In this document: positions 43,516 to 52,614 of the stretch, piece after piece | Layout: each line of letters opens with the position of its first letter | Numbering within the stretch: the first letter of the stretch is position 1 | Source: Treponema sp. Marseille-Q3903 | Lineage (GTDB): Bacteria > Spirochaetota > Spirochaetia > Treponematales > Treponemataceae | Assembly: GCF_014334335.1 (NCBI RefSeq) | Contig: NZ_JACSEU010000002.1 | Location: 1 to 64,000, forward strand | Reading direction: 5' to 3' | DNA length: 64,000 bases | Program-made: the position numbers and the translations under genes | The notes under the pieces: generated by a model | What the model was told of the DNA's origin: nothing | Databases searched by the model: none | Seen by the model: only the letters and a program-made list of their open reading frames with translations

Positions 43516-44486
43516 TTTGCCACCCCTTCCCTAATACGCGGGTCAATAAGGGGATAAAGTATATTGGCAATTAAATTACCGATAAATACAATAGTTGCAG
43601 TGACTATTGTAATTGCAAGAATGAGAGGAAGATCTCCCCGTAACCCGGCCTGAATCGTAATTCGACCAATTCCGTTATAGCTAAAAACCGATTCAATTAA
43701 AAGAGTACCGCCTATAATTTCATTGATCGAACCGAATTGTAAAGTCACAACAGGTAAAAGGATATTTCTGACTCCATGTTCTTTTACAACTTCCATAACG
43801 GATTTTCCTCGAGCATATTCATAAAGAGCATAATCGCTGTCCAATATTTCAATCAGCTTTTCTCGTGTATAAATACAAATAGTAGAAATTTCCATTATGC
43901 TTAAAGTTAATGCAGGAAGGAACATGTGGTATAACTTTTCGAAAAATAAGATATTCTCCGACTTTCCGATCGGAGAAGCATACCCAATCGGAAACCATTT
44001 CAACTTTACACTGAATGTAAGCAAAAGCAATATTCCAAACCAAAATGCAGGGATGGAGCTAAAAAGATATGCTATAGTCTTGATTACACGGTCTGTCAAT
44101 CGATTTTGGCGGATCGCCGCCCGCACACCCAAAAGCACCCCAAATACAAAGCTCAAAATCCAAGCAGTTAAAATCAAAAGCAAAGAATTCGAAAATGCCT
44201 GCCGTATAACATCAGAAACATCTTTTTCGAATGTAACTGAATATCCGAGATCTCCCTTAATTGCATTTTTTGCCCAATTTGAGATTTTTGTTGGGAGCGG
44301 CTTATCAACACCCCAACGTTCACGAATCATTTGCCTTTGTTCCGTACTGATACGCTTGATACTCCCTATATAGGTTTCGACCGGATCCATTGGAGAAGCT
44401 TCCATAAGTCCAAAAGTCAACAATAAGACAGCCAATATAAGTGAAATAAACCGTGTCAGTATCTTCCCGGAATATGAATATCTCAT
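43512..44486 (-). CDS. Nickel/peptide-type ABC permease, DppB/NikB-like
   Basis: The 324-residue permease has about six helices. It begins with the usual helix and periplasmic segment (ERWGVDKPLPTKISNW, GDLGYSVTFEKDVSDVI), then SNSLLLILTAWILSFVFGVLLG, and ends with YPLIDPRIREGV, all characteristic of DppB/NikB. Its ATG overlaps the stop of the binding-protein gene by four bases (ATGA), so translation is coupled. Confidence 0.9.
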   Translation of the reverse strand: MRYSYSGKILTRFISLILAVLLLTFGLMEASPMDPVETYIGSIKRISTEQRQMIRERWGVDKPLPTKISNWAKNAIKGDLGYSVTFEKDVSDVIRQAFSNSLLLILTAWILSFVFGVLLGVRAAIRQNRLTDRVIKTIAYLFSSIPAFWFGILLLLTFSVKLKWFPIGYASPIGKSENILFFEKLYHMFLPALTLSIMEISTICIYTREKLIEILDSDYALYEYARGKSVMEVVKEHGVRNILLPVVTLQFGSINEIIGGTLLIESVFSYNGIGRITIQAGLRGDLPLILAITIVTATIVFIGNLIANILYPLIDPRIREGVAN

Positions 44487-46105
44487 TTTTTATAAGTCCA
44501 TTCGTCAATATTTGCAGTAATAGGAATCCCGTGATCATGAGGATGTACTCGTTGATTGCCGATATCTACACCGTCACGTATAAAATAAAGATGTTCCAAA
44601 TAACAGATTGTAATATATCCACAATCTCCAAGGATGCTTCCTCCTGTCTGCCCATCCCAAAGGGCTTTCTTCCATTCTTCTATTGATTTAACAGGATCTT
44701 TTTCCTTTAAAGCCTCCTCAATATGCTCATCGACTACTGAATTTTGATATGCGCTCACGTTATCCCATGAATTGCTAAAAGCATATTTACTCTGATAAGC
44801 TCCCTGAATTCTGTCAGGGTTATAGAATCCGCCTTCAAAAACACATGGATCTTTTCTAATGCGAGGTGCAATGTCTGTCCAACTTAATCCTTCAGGAGTA
44901 ACATGAATTCCTAATTTTTTAACTTCTTCCGCAAAAGCATTTGCAATCAATTGATGAAGGTTTCCTGTAGGATACATCAAAGTAAACTCTGCTTTTTTTC
45001 CATTTTTTTCCCGAACATCGCCGTTTAATACCCATCCGTCATCTTCAAGAATCTTTATCGCTTTTTCAACATCCCCGTCTTTGAAGTCTTTGAAATCATC
45101 TTTAATCCCCCACGGAAGCCTGTCAAACATATCAAAAGCAACTTCTCCATAACCGTAAAGGGCATTCTTTATAATCTCTTTGCGGCTGATACCTACCGCA
45201 ATAGCTTTTCGAATTGTTAATTCCGACGTAATTTCATTTCCCACTTCTCTTCCATCCTCAAGAGCTCGAGGTTTTACTTGAGGCATACTGATATTTCTAA
45301 AGTCAAAAGAAGGAAGTCGTTTCAAGTGATATCCCTGAATACTTTCATTAGCAAGATTATTCTCTATGTTTGCGACATCAACTTCTCCCGCTTGCACAGC
45401 AGCAAAAGCCTGATCTTTTTTCATTGAAAGCAAAACTACTCTTTTAAATCCGTCAAAAGGCTTATAGTATTGTTCATTTTTCTCCATAATCAATTGACTG
45501 CCGTTATCTTCAAAAATAAATTTATAGGGACCACTTCCAATAGGTTTTTCGGCATAGTCTTTTCCATAAGCATGTTCCGGGACAATGCCTAAAACCGATG
45601 TATAATATAAAAATGCAGAATTTGGCGTATTTAACTCAAACTGTACGTGTGTTTCATCAGTTGCTTCAGATTTCTCAAGAAAAGAAAAATCCATAGCCAA
45701 ACCTAACTCTTTTGCTTTGTTATAAGTAAACGCTACGTCTTTCGCTGTGAGTTTTTGCCCGTCATGACACATTACATCATCTCGAATTGTGAATTGCCAT
45801 GTTTTTTTGTCTTCTGAAACTTTATACTCCGTGGCAAGGTCGAAACCAAGGTTATTATTTACATCCACTCGCGTCAATGTAGACTGAAAAATCGGATCTC
45901 CACCGAAAGTTCCCCAACCACGGCAAGGATCAAACCCGCCTTCAAATTTAGCCGCAGGTATTGCAATGCGTACCTCTTCTTTGTTAATAAGACGTGCAGG
46001 CACTGTTGAATCTTCCTTACTTGCTTCATGCTGTGATTTGCTACATGCACTTAGACAAATAGCACCAAAAACTATAGTTGCTAATAATAACCGTCCTTTT
46101 TTCAT
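44483..46105 (-). CDS. Nickel/peptide-type substrate-binding lipoprotein
   Basis: The 540-residue family-5 solute-binding protein has a signal peptide with an LSAC lipobox. Hallmarks are VRIAIPAAKFEGGFDPCRGWGT at the start, TWQFTIRDDVMCHDGQKLTAKDVAFTY, and IGSGPYKF. A histidine-rich HPHDHGIP near the C-terminus and the NikA-like head favour a metal or metal-chelate ligand over peptides, but this is only suggestive. AGGAG precedes the ATG. It is the first gene of the five-gene operon, and the upstream palindrome at 46158 is the likely operator. Confidence 0.85.
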   Translation of the reverse strand: MKKGRLLLATIVFGAICLSACSKSQHEASKEDSTVPARLINKEEVRIAIPAAKFEGGFDPCRGWGTFGGDPIFQSTLTRVDVNNNLGFDLATEYKVSEDKKTWQFTIRDDVMCHDGQKLTAKDVAFTYNKAKELGLAMDFSFLEKSEATDETHVQFELNTPNSAFLYYTSVLGIVPEHAYGKDYAEKPIGSGPYKFIFEDNGSQLIMEKNEQYYKPFDGFKRVVLLSMKKDQAFAAVQAGEVDVANIENNLANESIQGYHLKRLPSFDFRNISMPQVKPRALEDGREVGNEITSELTIRKAIAVGISRKEIIKNALYGYGEVAFDMFDRLPWGIKDDFKDFKDGDVEKAIKILEDDGWVLNGDVREKNGKKAEFTLMYPTGNLHQLIANAFAEEVKKLGIHVTPEGLSWTDIAPRIRKDPCVFEGGFYNPDRIQGAYQSKYAFSNSWDNVSAYQNSVVDEHIEEALKEKDPVKSIEEWKKALWDGQTGGSILGDCGYITICYLEHLYFIRDGVDIGNQRVHPHDHGIPITANIDEWTYKK

Positions 46106-46157
46106 AAAATATATTTCTCCTTTTATAATCTTATTTTATAAGAATCATATTTTTTTT

Positions 46158-46173
46158 GTTAGTCATAACTAAC
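46158..46173. promoter_or_regulatory. DtxR-like palindromic operator before the ABC operon
   Basis: GTTAGT-CATA-ACTAAC is a perfect six-base inverted repeat flanked by T-runs, 52 bases upstream of the binding-protein ATG. It sits just upstream of a TATAAA box (near 46135) where a -35 would be. TTAGT...ACTAA half-sites resemble those used by DtxR/MntR/TroR metal-dependent repressors, so metal-responsive repression is plausible. Confidence 0.5.
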
Positions 46174-46324
46174 TTTTTTTTGAATATATCACTCCATAAA
46201 TTTTCTGTCAATATTTTTTATAAAAAAAATTAAATTGCGAAAATAGTTGATTATGTCTCGCAAAGCTATAAAATGAACAACTACATATCAAGATATTCTT
46301 ATTGTAAAGCTTGTTTTTATACCA

Positions 46325-46358
46325 TTTTTTTTTCGACATCTCTTTCACGCTTTCTGGA
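46325..46358. repeat. Direct repeat, right of the metal/peptide ABC cluster
   Basis: A T9 run, CGACATCTCTTTCACGCTTTCTGG. It is the partner of 41187-41222, and the two copies bracket the five-gene transporter. The remainder of the 46174-46388 gap is AT-rich and shows no other clear element. Confidence 0.55.
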
Positions 46359-46388
46359 TTATTGTAAAAATTTATGATACTTTACCTT

Positions 46389-47093
46389 ATGAGCGAACGC
46401 TGTTACAGATGCTATAAACCACTTTCTGCATGTTTGTGCAAATACACAAAAGAAATCGACTGCGGAATTAAATTCGTATTGCTCATGCACACAAAAGAAG
46501 CAAAAAGGCAGAGAACGGGAACAGGTAATATCGCTCACATTTCTCTAAAAGATTCTGAAATTCTTGTTGGAATTGATTTTGAAAACAATCAGCGGTTAAA
46601 GACTCTTTTACACGACCCTCAGTATTTTCCTGTCATGCTCTATCCCGCAAAAGATGCATGGACTGCAAAAAAGGAAGGTCTTTCACAGATTTTAAACGGG
46701 AAAAAACTCCTTGTGATAATCCTCGATTCAACATGGTTTTGTGCCCGAAAACTTATTGAACGCAATAAATTCCTTTTTGATTTGCCGAAATTTTCATTCG
46801 AAGGAGAATACCGTTCAATTTTTACTTTTAAGCACGAGCCGCGCCCTGAATACATATCGACTGTTGAAAGCTGCTATTACCTTATCAAAGAGATGCAATC
46901 TCAGTCTCTCGTAGATAAAGATGTAGAACCTGAACCGATGATGAACGCTTTTAAACAGATGATAAAGTTTCAATTGCAGGCGGAAAATGAAAGGATTTTA
47001 GGGATAAGACCGAATTCGCACGATTACGACTCAAAATACAACAAATTGAGGGAAATCCCGTCTTTTAGTGACTGTGTGACTGGTAACAGCTAA
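46389..47093 (+). CDS. DTW-domain tRNA-uridine aminocarboxypropyltransferase
   Basis: DTW proteins transfer the aminocarboxypropyl group of S-adenosylmethionine to uridines of tRNA (acp3U). The 234-residue protein begins MSERCYRCYKPLSACLC, a zinc-type four-cysteine cluster (Cys5, 8, 15, 17), followed by FVLLMHTKEAKRQRTGTGN. The hallmark DSTW (here ILDSTWFCARK) is near residue 117. I chose this ATG because the family starts just before the Cys cluster. The one at 46374 adds five residues. The stop overlaps the convergent nagZ stop by four bases. Confidence 0.88.
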   Translation: MSERCYRCYKPLSACLCKYTKEIDCGIKFVLLMHTKEAKRQRTGTGNIAHISLKDSEILVGIDFENNQRLKTLLHDPQYFPVMLYPAKDAWTAKKEGLSQILNGKKLLVIILDSTWFCARKLIERNKFLFDLPKFSFEGEYRSIFTFKHEPRPEYISTVESCYYLIKEMQSQSLVDKDVEPEPMMNAFKQMIKFQLQAENERILGIRPNSHDYDSKYNKLREIPSFSDCVTGNS

Positions 47094-48781
47094 TCTTTAT
47101 ATGGGCGGACACCTTTTGGGACATATTCGCCGTTTACAACTGCCATAAGAGCTTCCATCGTGTAGCCGCATCTCCAGCTGTAGCCTAACAAAATCGAGTC
47201 TGCCCACTGCAAGTCTGCTGTAAGTGTTGGCGACATAGTCGAAAGGATTATCACTTTTTTGCGAGAATTCTTAAAATAGTTTGCAATTTTTACATGATTT
47301 TCATTTGAGACGCAGATTACAATTGTATCAAACCCACTTTCAACTTTTCCAATATTGTCTAAAACCCACTGAGTTTCATTTGGACCCGTTTCATAAGTAA
47401 AAGAAAATTCTCCGGCATCCGGGAAACGCTCTTTTGCGGCTTTAAAAAATTCATGAAGAGACCCCATCAAAAGAATCTTGCCGGCAGTGTCTCTTGTGAT
47501 TGGCAAACTCCCTTGTTTTTCGACTGTAATTGAACGGCAAGCCTGCTCTATAAAAAACTTTTCACCATCTCTGTCCGGGATATATTTATCAACATCTTTT
47601 GAGTCGGGGAAAAGTGGAGCGCTGTTTTCGCTTTTAAAATATTCAAGTTTTGTTTTAATAACTCGGTAGGCGGCGTCTTTTACACGCTGACGGAACTTTT
47701 CATCAGTTGTCATAAGCTCAAGATTTTTAATCCACAATGCTTCATTCAGGCGTGCAGTTGTAGAGCTCAAAACAATATCGTTTCCGGCCTCGAGCGCAAT
47801 TTTAAATGCATTTGACATTGTACCAGCATAGACTGTAGCGCCGACCATCATCATATCATCAGTGATGATAAGCCCTTGATAACCAAGCTGATCGCGGAGC
47901 AAATCAGTAAGAAAATATTTTGATAGAGAAGCAGGAGCCCCGGAATTATCAATATTTGGGTAACTCAAGTGACCGGACATAATTGCAGGGACTTTTTCCT
48001 TGATAAGATAAGTATATGGGATAATTTCGCGAGTTTTAAATGTGTCAAAACTTATATCGATTACAGGAAGTTTTCCGTGCGAATCCAACTCAGTGTCGCC
48101 GTGACCGGGAAAGTGTTTTGCAGTTGGAATAACGCCGGCAGCTTCCGAACCTGCAACAAATGCGGCTCCGAGAATGCCTGTTTTGTCAGGATCTTCACCG
48201 AATGAACGCGTCCCGATAATCGTAGAATTGTGATTTGTAAAGAGGTCTACAGTGGGAGCAAAATTCATATTGATTCCGAGTGCCTTGAGCTCCTTGCTGA
48301 TGTAATACGCACTGTACCACGAATCTGAAGGGTATCCGCTTGCACCGATTGCCATATTACCGGGAGTGATAGAAGTATCGCCTTTTACGTGGCGAATCCA
48401 ACCGCCTTCTTGATCTGTTGCAACAAAAAGAGGAATTTTAAAACGCCCTTCAGCTGATTTTTTTTGTAAACCAGTGATTGATTTTGCGACAAGTTTGATA
48501 TCGTCAGTGTTCCAGCCAAAAACTTTCACACTTCCAAGCCCGCGTGCAACCCACTGATACAGCAGCTCCGAAGGTTCCGCTCCTGCCCAACCGAACATAA
48601 AAGTCTGTGAAAGCAGTTCTGAGTCTGTCATTTCGTCTATGAGTGTCGCTGCAAGTTTTTCATTCGGAATATCAGACCAAAAATCTACATGTTCTGAAGA
48701 TTGAGCACAAATATCAAAATTCACCACGACTGCAAAAATCACTAACGCAACGAGCGATGCTGTTATTTTTTTTATGTACAT
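47090..48781 (-). CDS. nagZ: Secreted GH3 beta-N-acetylhexosaminidase
   Basis: The 563-residue family-3 glycoside hydrolase probably removes N-acetylglucosamine from wall fragments. A hydrophobic N-terminus with a likely cut after CAQ (residue 27) places it outside the cytoplasm, unlike the cytosolic NagZ of E. coli. The N-terminal TIM-barrel carries the KHFPGHGDTELDSHG motif and the nucleophile in GLIITDDMMM. The C-terminal ~170 residues form the extra sandwich domain. It follows trxB by three bases. Confidence 0.88.
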   Translation of the reverse strand: MYIKKITASLVALVIFAVVVNFDICAQSSEHVDFWSDIPNEKLAATLIDEMTDSELLSQTFMFGWAGAEPSELLYQWVARGLGSVKVFGWNTDDIKLVAKSITGLQKKSAEGRFKIPLFVATDQEGGWIRHVKGDTSITPGNMAIGASGYPSDSWYSAYYISKELKALGINMNFAPTVDLFTNHNSTIIGTRSFGEDPDKTGILGAAFVAGSEAAGVIPTAKHFPGHGDTELDSHGKLPVIDISFDTFKTREIIPYTYLIKEKVPAIMSGHLSYPNIDNSGAPASLSKYFLTDLLRDQLGYQGLIITDDMMMVGATVYAGTMSNAFKIALEAGNDIVLSSTTARLNEALWIKNLELMTTDEKFRQRVKDAAYRVIKTKLEYFKSENSAPLFPDSKDVDKYIPDRDGEKFFIEQACRSITVEKQGSLPITRDTAGKILLMGSLHEFFKAAKERFPDAGEFSFTYETGPNETQWVLDNIGKVESGFDTIVICVSNENHVKIANYFKNSRKKVIILSTMSPTLTADLQWADSILLGYSWRCGYTMEALMAVVNGEYVPKGVRPYKD

Positions 48782-48784
48782 CTT

Positions 48785-49708
48785 TTAGTTCTCAACTCGC
48801 GACGCAACTGTAAGAGCCGCAATTGCACCGTCGGCAACCGCTGTTACAATCTGACGGAATGGTTTACTCCTGACGTCTCCTGCCGCAAACAATCCTGGCA
48901 TTGAAGTTTCCATATTTTCATCGGTGATTAAATAACCGGTATCATCTTTTGGGAGCATTCCAACAAGTTCTGTTTGAGGAATCATCCCTGTAAATATAAA
49001 CACGGCGTCTGTTTGAAATTCCGAAGTTTCTCCTGTTTTTACGTTTTTAAGCGTAACCGACTCAACTTTATTGCTTCCGTTTATCGATTCTACAACTGTG
49101 TCGTAGATAGGTTTTACGCCGGCCGCAAGCATTTTATCTATGACTGATTTTTGCGCTCTGAATGAATCGCGACGGTGGATTATAGAAACATCACCTGAAA
49201 TTGAAGAAAGATACGTCGCTTCGCTGCATGCGGAATCTCCGCCACCAATCACGACAATTTTTTTGTTTCGGAAAAAAGGTCCATCGCAGACTGCACAATA
49301 AGACACTCCGCGCCCTGTAAGTTCTTTTTCACCCGGAACTTCTAAGTTTCTATGGACGGCTCCTGTCGCAATGCACAAAAACGGAGCTGTGAAAGTTTTA
49401 TTTTTCGTTTTTATTACAAACTTATTTTCAATTTTGTCGATTGAGAGAACTTGAGCTGTCTGAATTTCTGCTCCAAAAGATACAGCCTGCTCTCTCATTT
49501 TTTTTATAAAATCAATTCCGTTTACGACCGGAAAAACACCAGGATAATTCTCGAGTTCTGTAATCTGCATTATCTGACCGCCTTCTGCCATTCCTTCAAG
49601 GATTACAGTTTTAAGACCGCCACGTGCAGCGTATTGTGCAGAAGCAAGTCCTGCTGCCCCAGCTCCTATAATTATATAATCAAATTCTTCGATATCGATA
49701 TTTTCCAT
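48785..49708 (-). CDS. trxB: Thioredoxin reductase
   Basis: TrxB transfers electrons from NADPH via FAD to thioredoxin. The 307-residue protein has the FAD fingerprint IIGAGAAGLASAQYAARGG, the redox dithiol CAVCDG (around residues 134-139), the NAD(P) motif VVIGGGDSACSEA and the C-terminal FAAGDVRSKPFRQIVTAVADGA. The ATG at 49708 is preferred to a GTG three codons earlier. A TAGAAT box ends nine bases before it, so the leader would be very short. It precedes nagZ by three bases and likely shares its transcript. Confidence 0.95.
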   Translation of the reverse strand: MENIDIEEFDYIIIGAGAAGLASAQYAARGGLKTVILEGMAEGGQIMQITELENYPGVFPVVNGIDFIKKMREQAVSFGAEIQTAQVLSIDKIENKFVIKTKNKTFTAPFLCIATGAVHRNLEVPGEKELTGRGVSYCAVCDGPFFRNKKIVVIGGGDSACSEATYLSSISGDVSIIHRRDSFRAQKSVIDKMLAAGVKPIYDTVVESINGSNKVESVTLKNVKTGETSEFQTDAVFIFTGMIPQTELVGMLPKDDTGYLITDENMETSMPGLFAAGDVRSKPFRQIVTAVADGAIAALTVASRVEN

Positions 49709-49771
49709 AACGCACACATTCTAACAGATATTTAAATTTTGTACTAATCAAAAAAAATATCCATGTAAAAA

Positions 49772-50602
49772 TTAATCTAGATTTACATTTTTTAAAATAA
49801 AGTCGCCGACCCCGCATTCATTGTTAGTCTTATCTGTGACGAAATCAGCAATACTTTTTATGTAATCAAGACCGTTGCACATTGCAACGCTGTATCCGCA
49901 TCTTTCAATCATATTTTCATCATTCATGCTGTCACCGAACGCCATTGTAGTTTTTGGGTCAATTCCGACGTGTTTCGCAAGCCAGAGAATAGCCTCTCCT
50001 TTGCCGCAGTTTGGCGGAAGAATTTCAAGAAAGTATGGTTTACTCGTAAAAATTACAGCGCGCTCTCCGAACTCTTTTTTTAATACATCCTGAAGTTTAA
50101 GCAAAACAGAAGGTTCGCCCGGAACAAGCATTTTTGTAAAAGGCTCTTCAAGCAATTTTTTGAAATCTTTCACTAGAACGCCTTTAAGTCCGCACAACTG
50201 TGCATCGAGTTTAGTCCACTTTGTCTCTTTACCGTAATAAATTGAGTCTGCCGTGTAGACTTCTGTAAACAAACCGAAACTTTCTGCAATTTCATTTGTT
50301 CGCTGTAAGATTTCCGGTTCAACTTTTCGGCAGAAAATCTGCTGGCGTTTGTGCATGTCGTACACGCTGCACCCGTTTATTGCGATGATATATCTTCCGC
50401 CTTCTTCGCCGGCAATTTCAATTCGTCTTACAAAAGGGAGAATTGCATCTTCTGCTCGCCCCGAACAAAGCACAATGTAAATGCCTTTTTCTGAACATTT
50501 TCTAAGCACTTCAACGTTTCCATCGTCAATTTCTCTATTGTCGTCCAAAAGCGTATCATCTAAGTCGAGAGCAATCAATTTTACATTAAGTTTGTTTCCC
50601 AT
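49772..50602 (-). CDS. HAD-superfamily Cof-type phosphatase
   Basis: The 276-residue protein is a HAD hydrolase of the Cof/YbhA type. Motif I is ALDLDDTLLDD with nucleophile Asp13. Motif II is VLCSGR and motif IV is MAFGDSMNDENMIERCG. The C2 cap domain (about 85-190) decides specificity, typically for sugar phosphates or pyridoxal phosphate. It stands between trxB and an M15 peptidase gene in the same orientation, with only short gaps. The substrate cannot be predicted from sequence alone. Confidence 0.9.
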   Translation of the reverse strand: MGNKLNVKLIALDLDDTLLDDNREIDDGNVEVLRKCSEKGIYIVLCSGRAEDAILPFVRRIEIAGEEGGRYIIAINGCSVYDMHKRQQIFCRKVEPEILQRTNEIAESFGLFTEVYTADSIYYGKETKWTKLDAQLCGLKGVLVKDFKKLLEEPFTKMLVPGEPSVLLKLQDVLKKEFGERAVIFTSKPYFLEILPPNCGKGEAILWLAKHVGIDPKTTMAFGDSMNDENMIERCGYSVAMCNGLDYIKSIADFVTDKTNNECGVGDFILKNVNLD

Positions 50603-50639
50603 AAATATTTCCTAAAAAAATCCTAAATATTCCTATAAA

Positions 50640-51437
50640 TCAGTCTTTGTAATTTTTCCATGCGTCTATAAACTCAATCATAAACTGCTGAACATCGCTA
50701 AACCATTTTTTTTGAAATTTGCATGCCTCAACACCGATGTAACGGAAATGCCAGCATTCCCAGCGATATCCTGTTACATCTTCATATCCTTGTGGAAAAC
50801 TCAAACTCCAACCATATTTATAAGCGTTTTCATTGACCCACTTGCCGGCTTTTGTTGAAAAAAATGCGTCATCGACTGGAGCAAAATCTATGACCATTCC
50901 AAGCTGATGCTGACTTGAACCGGGGCGGCTGCTTTCTCTTTCAGCTTCTTCAAGACCGTCAACTTTTACCCAATAATCGAAAAGATTTTTTTGATATTCA
51001 TAGGAACGATATGTTGAACTCACCATCAGTCGAACTCCATCAGAGAGTGCAGCATGTGATAGAGTTTTTAGAGCCTCGTATGCCTCTGGACGCAGGCTCA
51101 AATTTTGTTTATTGATGTCAAACAGATCGTTTTTTACAAGGTGAACTAGATTTTTAGGCTCGTAATCTCCGCCGACGAGATGTTTTTTATCAATCAGATA
51201 GAAAGGGCTCAAATCGGATGATGAAAAATCAGTTTCTGTTGCGAGCACTCTTTTTAAATCTGCAAGAAACTCTTCCGGCTTTCCGTTTGGAATTGCGTCT
51301 TTACAACGCCGGCTCATGCTGATTAAAACTTTGTTGAGCTTTTCAATTTCATGATTTTGTTTTGAGTCTTTTGCGCTTGCAAAAAATGTAAATGCAATAA
51401 AAATTGTTGTAATTGTAAAAAATCTGTTTAATCTCAT
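50640..51437 (-). CDS. Secreted M15B D-Ala-D-Ala carboxypeptidase
   Basis: VanY/DdpX-type zinc peptidases trim D-alanine from peptidoglycan stem peptides. The 265-residue protein has a signal peptide (to about FASA, residue 22), the metal-binding SxHQLGxxxD motif (SSQHQLGMVIDF) and the second zinc motif ECWHFRY. AGGAAG lies six bases before the ATG at 51437, so I chose it. The ATG two codons earlier abuts the ribosome site. It probably cooperates with the other wall enzymes in the window (lytic transglycosylase, NagZ). Confidence 0.9.
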   Translation of the reverse strand: MRLNRFFTITTIFIAFTFFASAKDSKQNHEIEKLNKVLISMSRRCKDAIPNGKPEEFLADLKRVLATETDFSSSDLSPFYLIDKKHLVGGDYEPKNLVHLVKNDLFDINKQNLSLRPEAYEALKTLSHAALSDGVRLMVSSTYRSYEYQKNLFDYWVKVDGLEEAERESSRPGSSQHQLGMVIDFAPVDDAFFSTKAGKWVNENAYKYGWSLSFPQGYEDVTGYRWECWHFRYIGVEACKFQKKWFSDVQQFMIEFIDAWKNYKD

Positions 51438-51494
51438 ATACATCTTCCTATAACTTTCTTGTTTCAGTAAACCGGTTTTTCCATAATCAATAAG

Positions 51495-52604
51495 CTAGTC
51501 TTCAATCTGAAGCTCACCGCCATTTAAAATTGTGCGTTCTTTTCCGTCTCTGTAAGTCAAAACAATTGTCGGTTCACGAACAACTCCGTCAAGGTGAATC
51601 AAAGACGGAGCGTCGTTGTCGTAATTTTCGCCGATTGCAAAGTGACACGTTCTGAACGCTTTTTCGTCTTCGAGCATATTGCCTGTAATTCTTGCGGAAG
51701 GATTTAAGCCTATTCCAAGCTCCCCGATATTGCGCGCATTTTTTTTGTAAACGGCACCTTGCCCTTCAGGGAGTTTCCCATCTTTTTCATAAGCGAGCGC
51801 CCTTGTTTCCGCTTCTGTAATTGTCTTCAAAAGCCGTTTTGCTTCTGCGCCGCCTTTTATATCAGAGACAAATCCGTTTTCAACATTGCACACGATTGGA
51901 GTTTCTATGATTGAGTCTCCGTCGCTGAAAGTCATTGAACCGTCATAGACGATTGTCCCTTGACAGCCTCCGACTACAGGGCTTATAAACACTTCTCCTG
52001 CGGGAATATTTCCGCCAAGACCAGGTTTAGAAAAATCCCCGTCGTCAAACATGAGTTTGCGGCCGTCTACAGGAACAATTAAATCTGTTCCGCCGGGAGA
52101 TGTCACATGAACGCTGACAACATCTTCAAAGTATTCTCCGAGTTTGGAGCAGCGCCCTTGCAATTCTTTATAATCAATCGGCGCAGTTCTGTTCATCATC
52201 TCGGTTGTAAGACCCGGAGTCCACGCACCTCTCATCGTCTTTTTTCCGTCAACAAGATAGTCAAAAATGTGAGTATATTCATGACCGTCTTCTGTTTTAT
52301 AAGGATTGGCAGCCCCTGCAGGATCTTTACCGAGCTTGATATTTGAAATTGAAAAACACACATCAGGATTCGAAGCGATTGCTGCAAGCACTTCAGGATT
52401 TGCGTTATCAAAACTTGTCTTCGAAGGCTGATACATCAATGTCGACAACGCCCCCGCTTCGCTGCAGGCAGTAAATAAATCCTGCGCAATCTCCGAAGTC
52501 TCAGGGTTTGCGATTATCAAGACTCTTTCACCTTTTTTTACTTTTACAACATCTTGCACTACAACTTCGGCAGAAGCTCGTTCTTTTTTATTGAATAAAT
52601 CCAT
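51495..52604 (-). CDS. M29-family aminopeptidase
   Basis: The 369-residue cytosolic metallopeptidase is of the AmpT/PepS/AmpS type. The first half has a Rossmann-like domain (VKKGERVLIIANPETSEIA, SKTSFDNANPEVL), and the second carries the metal ligands. Landmarks are GEVFISPV, NIGELGIGLNPSA and the C-terminal HFAIGENYDNDAPSLIHLDGVV segment, which supplies the glutamate, histidine and aspartate ligands. AGGAG precedes the ATG. It lies ten bases downstream of rsmG and is likely co-transcribed. Confidence 0.85.
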   Translation of the reverse strand: MDLFNKKERASAEVVVQDVVKVKKGERVLIIANPETSEIAQDLFTACSEAGALSTLMYQPSKTSFDNANPEVLAAIASNPDVCFSISNIKLGKDPAGAANPYKTEDGHEYTHIFDYLVDGKKTMRGAWTPGLTTEMMNRTAPIDYKELQGRCSKLGEYFEDVVSVHVTSPGGTDLIVPVDGRKLMFDDGDFSKPGLGGNIPAGEVFISPVVGGCQGTIVYDGSMTFSDGDSIIETPIVCNVENGFVSDIKGGAEAKRLLKTITEAETRALAYEKDGKLPEGQGAVYKKNARNIGELGIGLNPSARITGNMLEDEKAFRTCHFAIGENYDNDAPSLIHLDGVVREPTIVLTYRDGKERTILNGGELQIED

Positions 52605-52614
52605 ATTATTTCTC

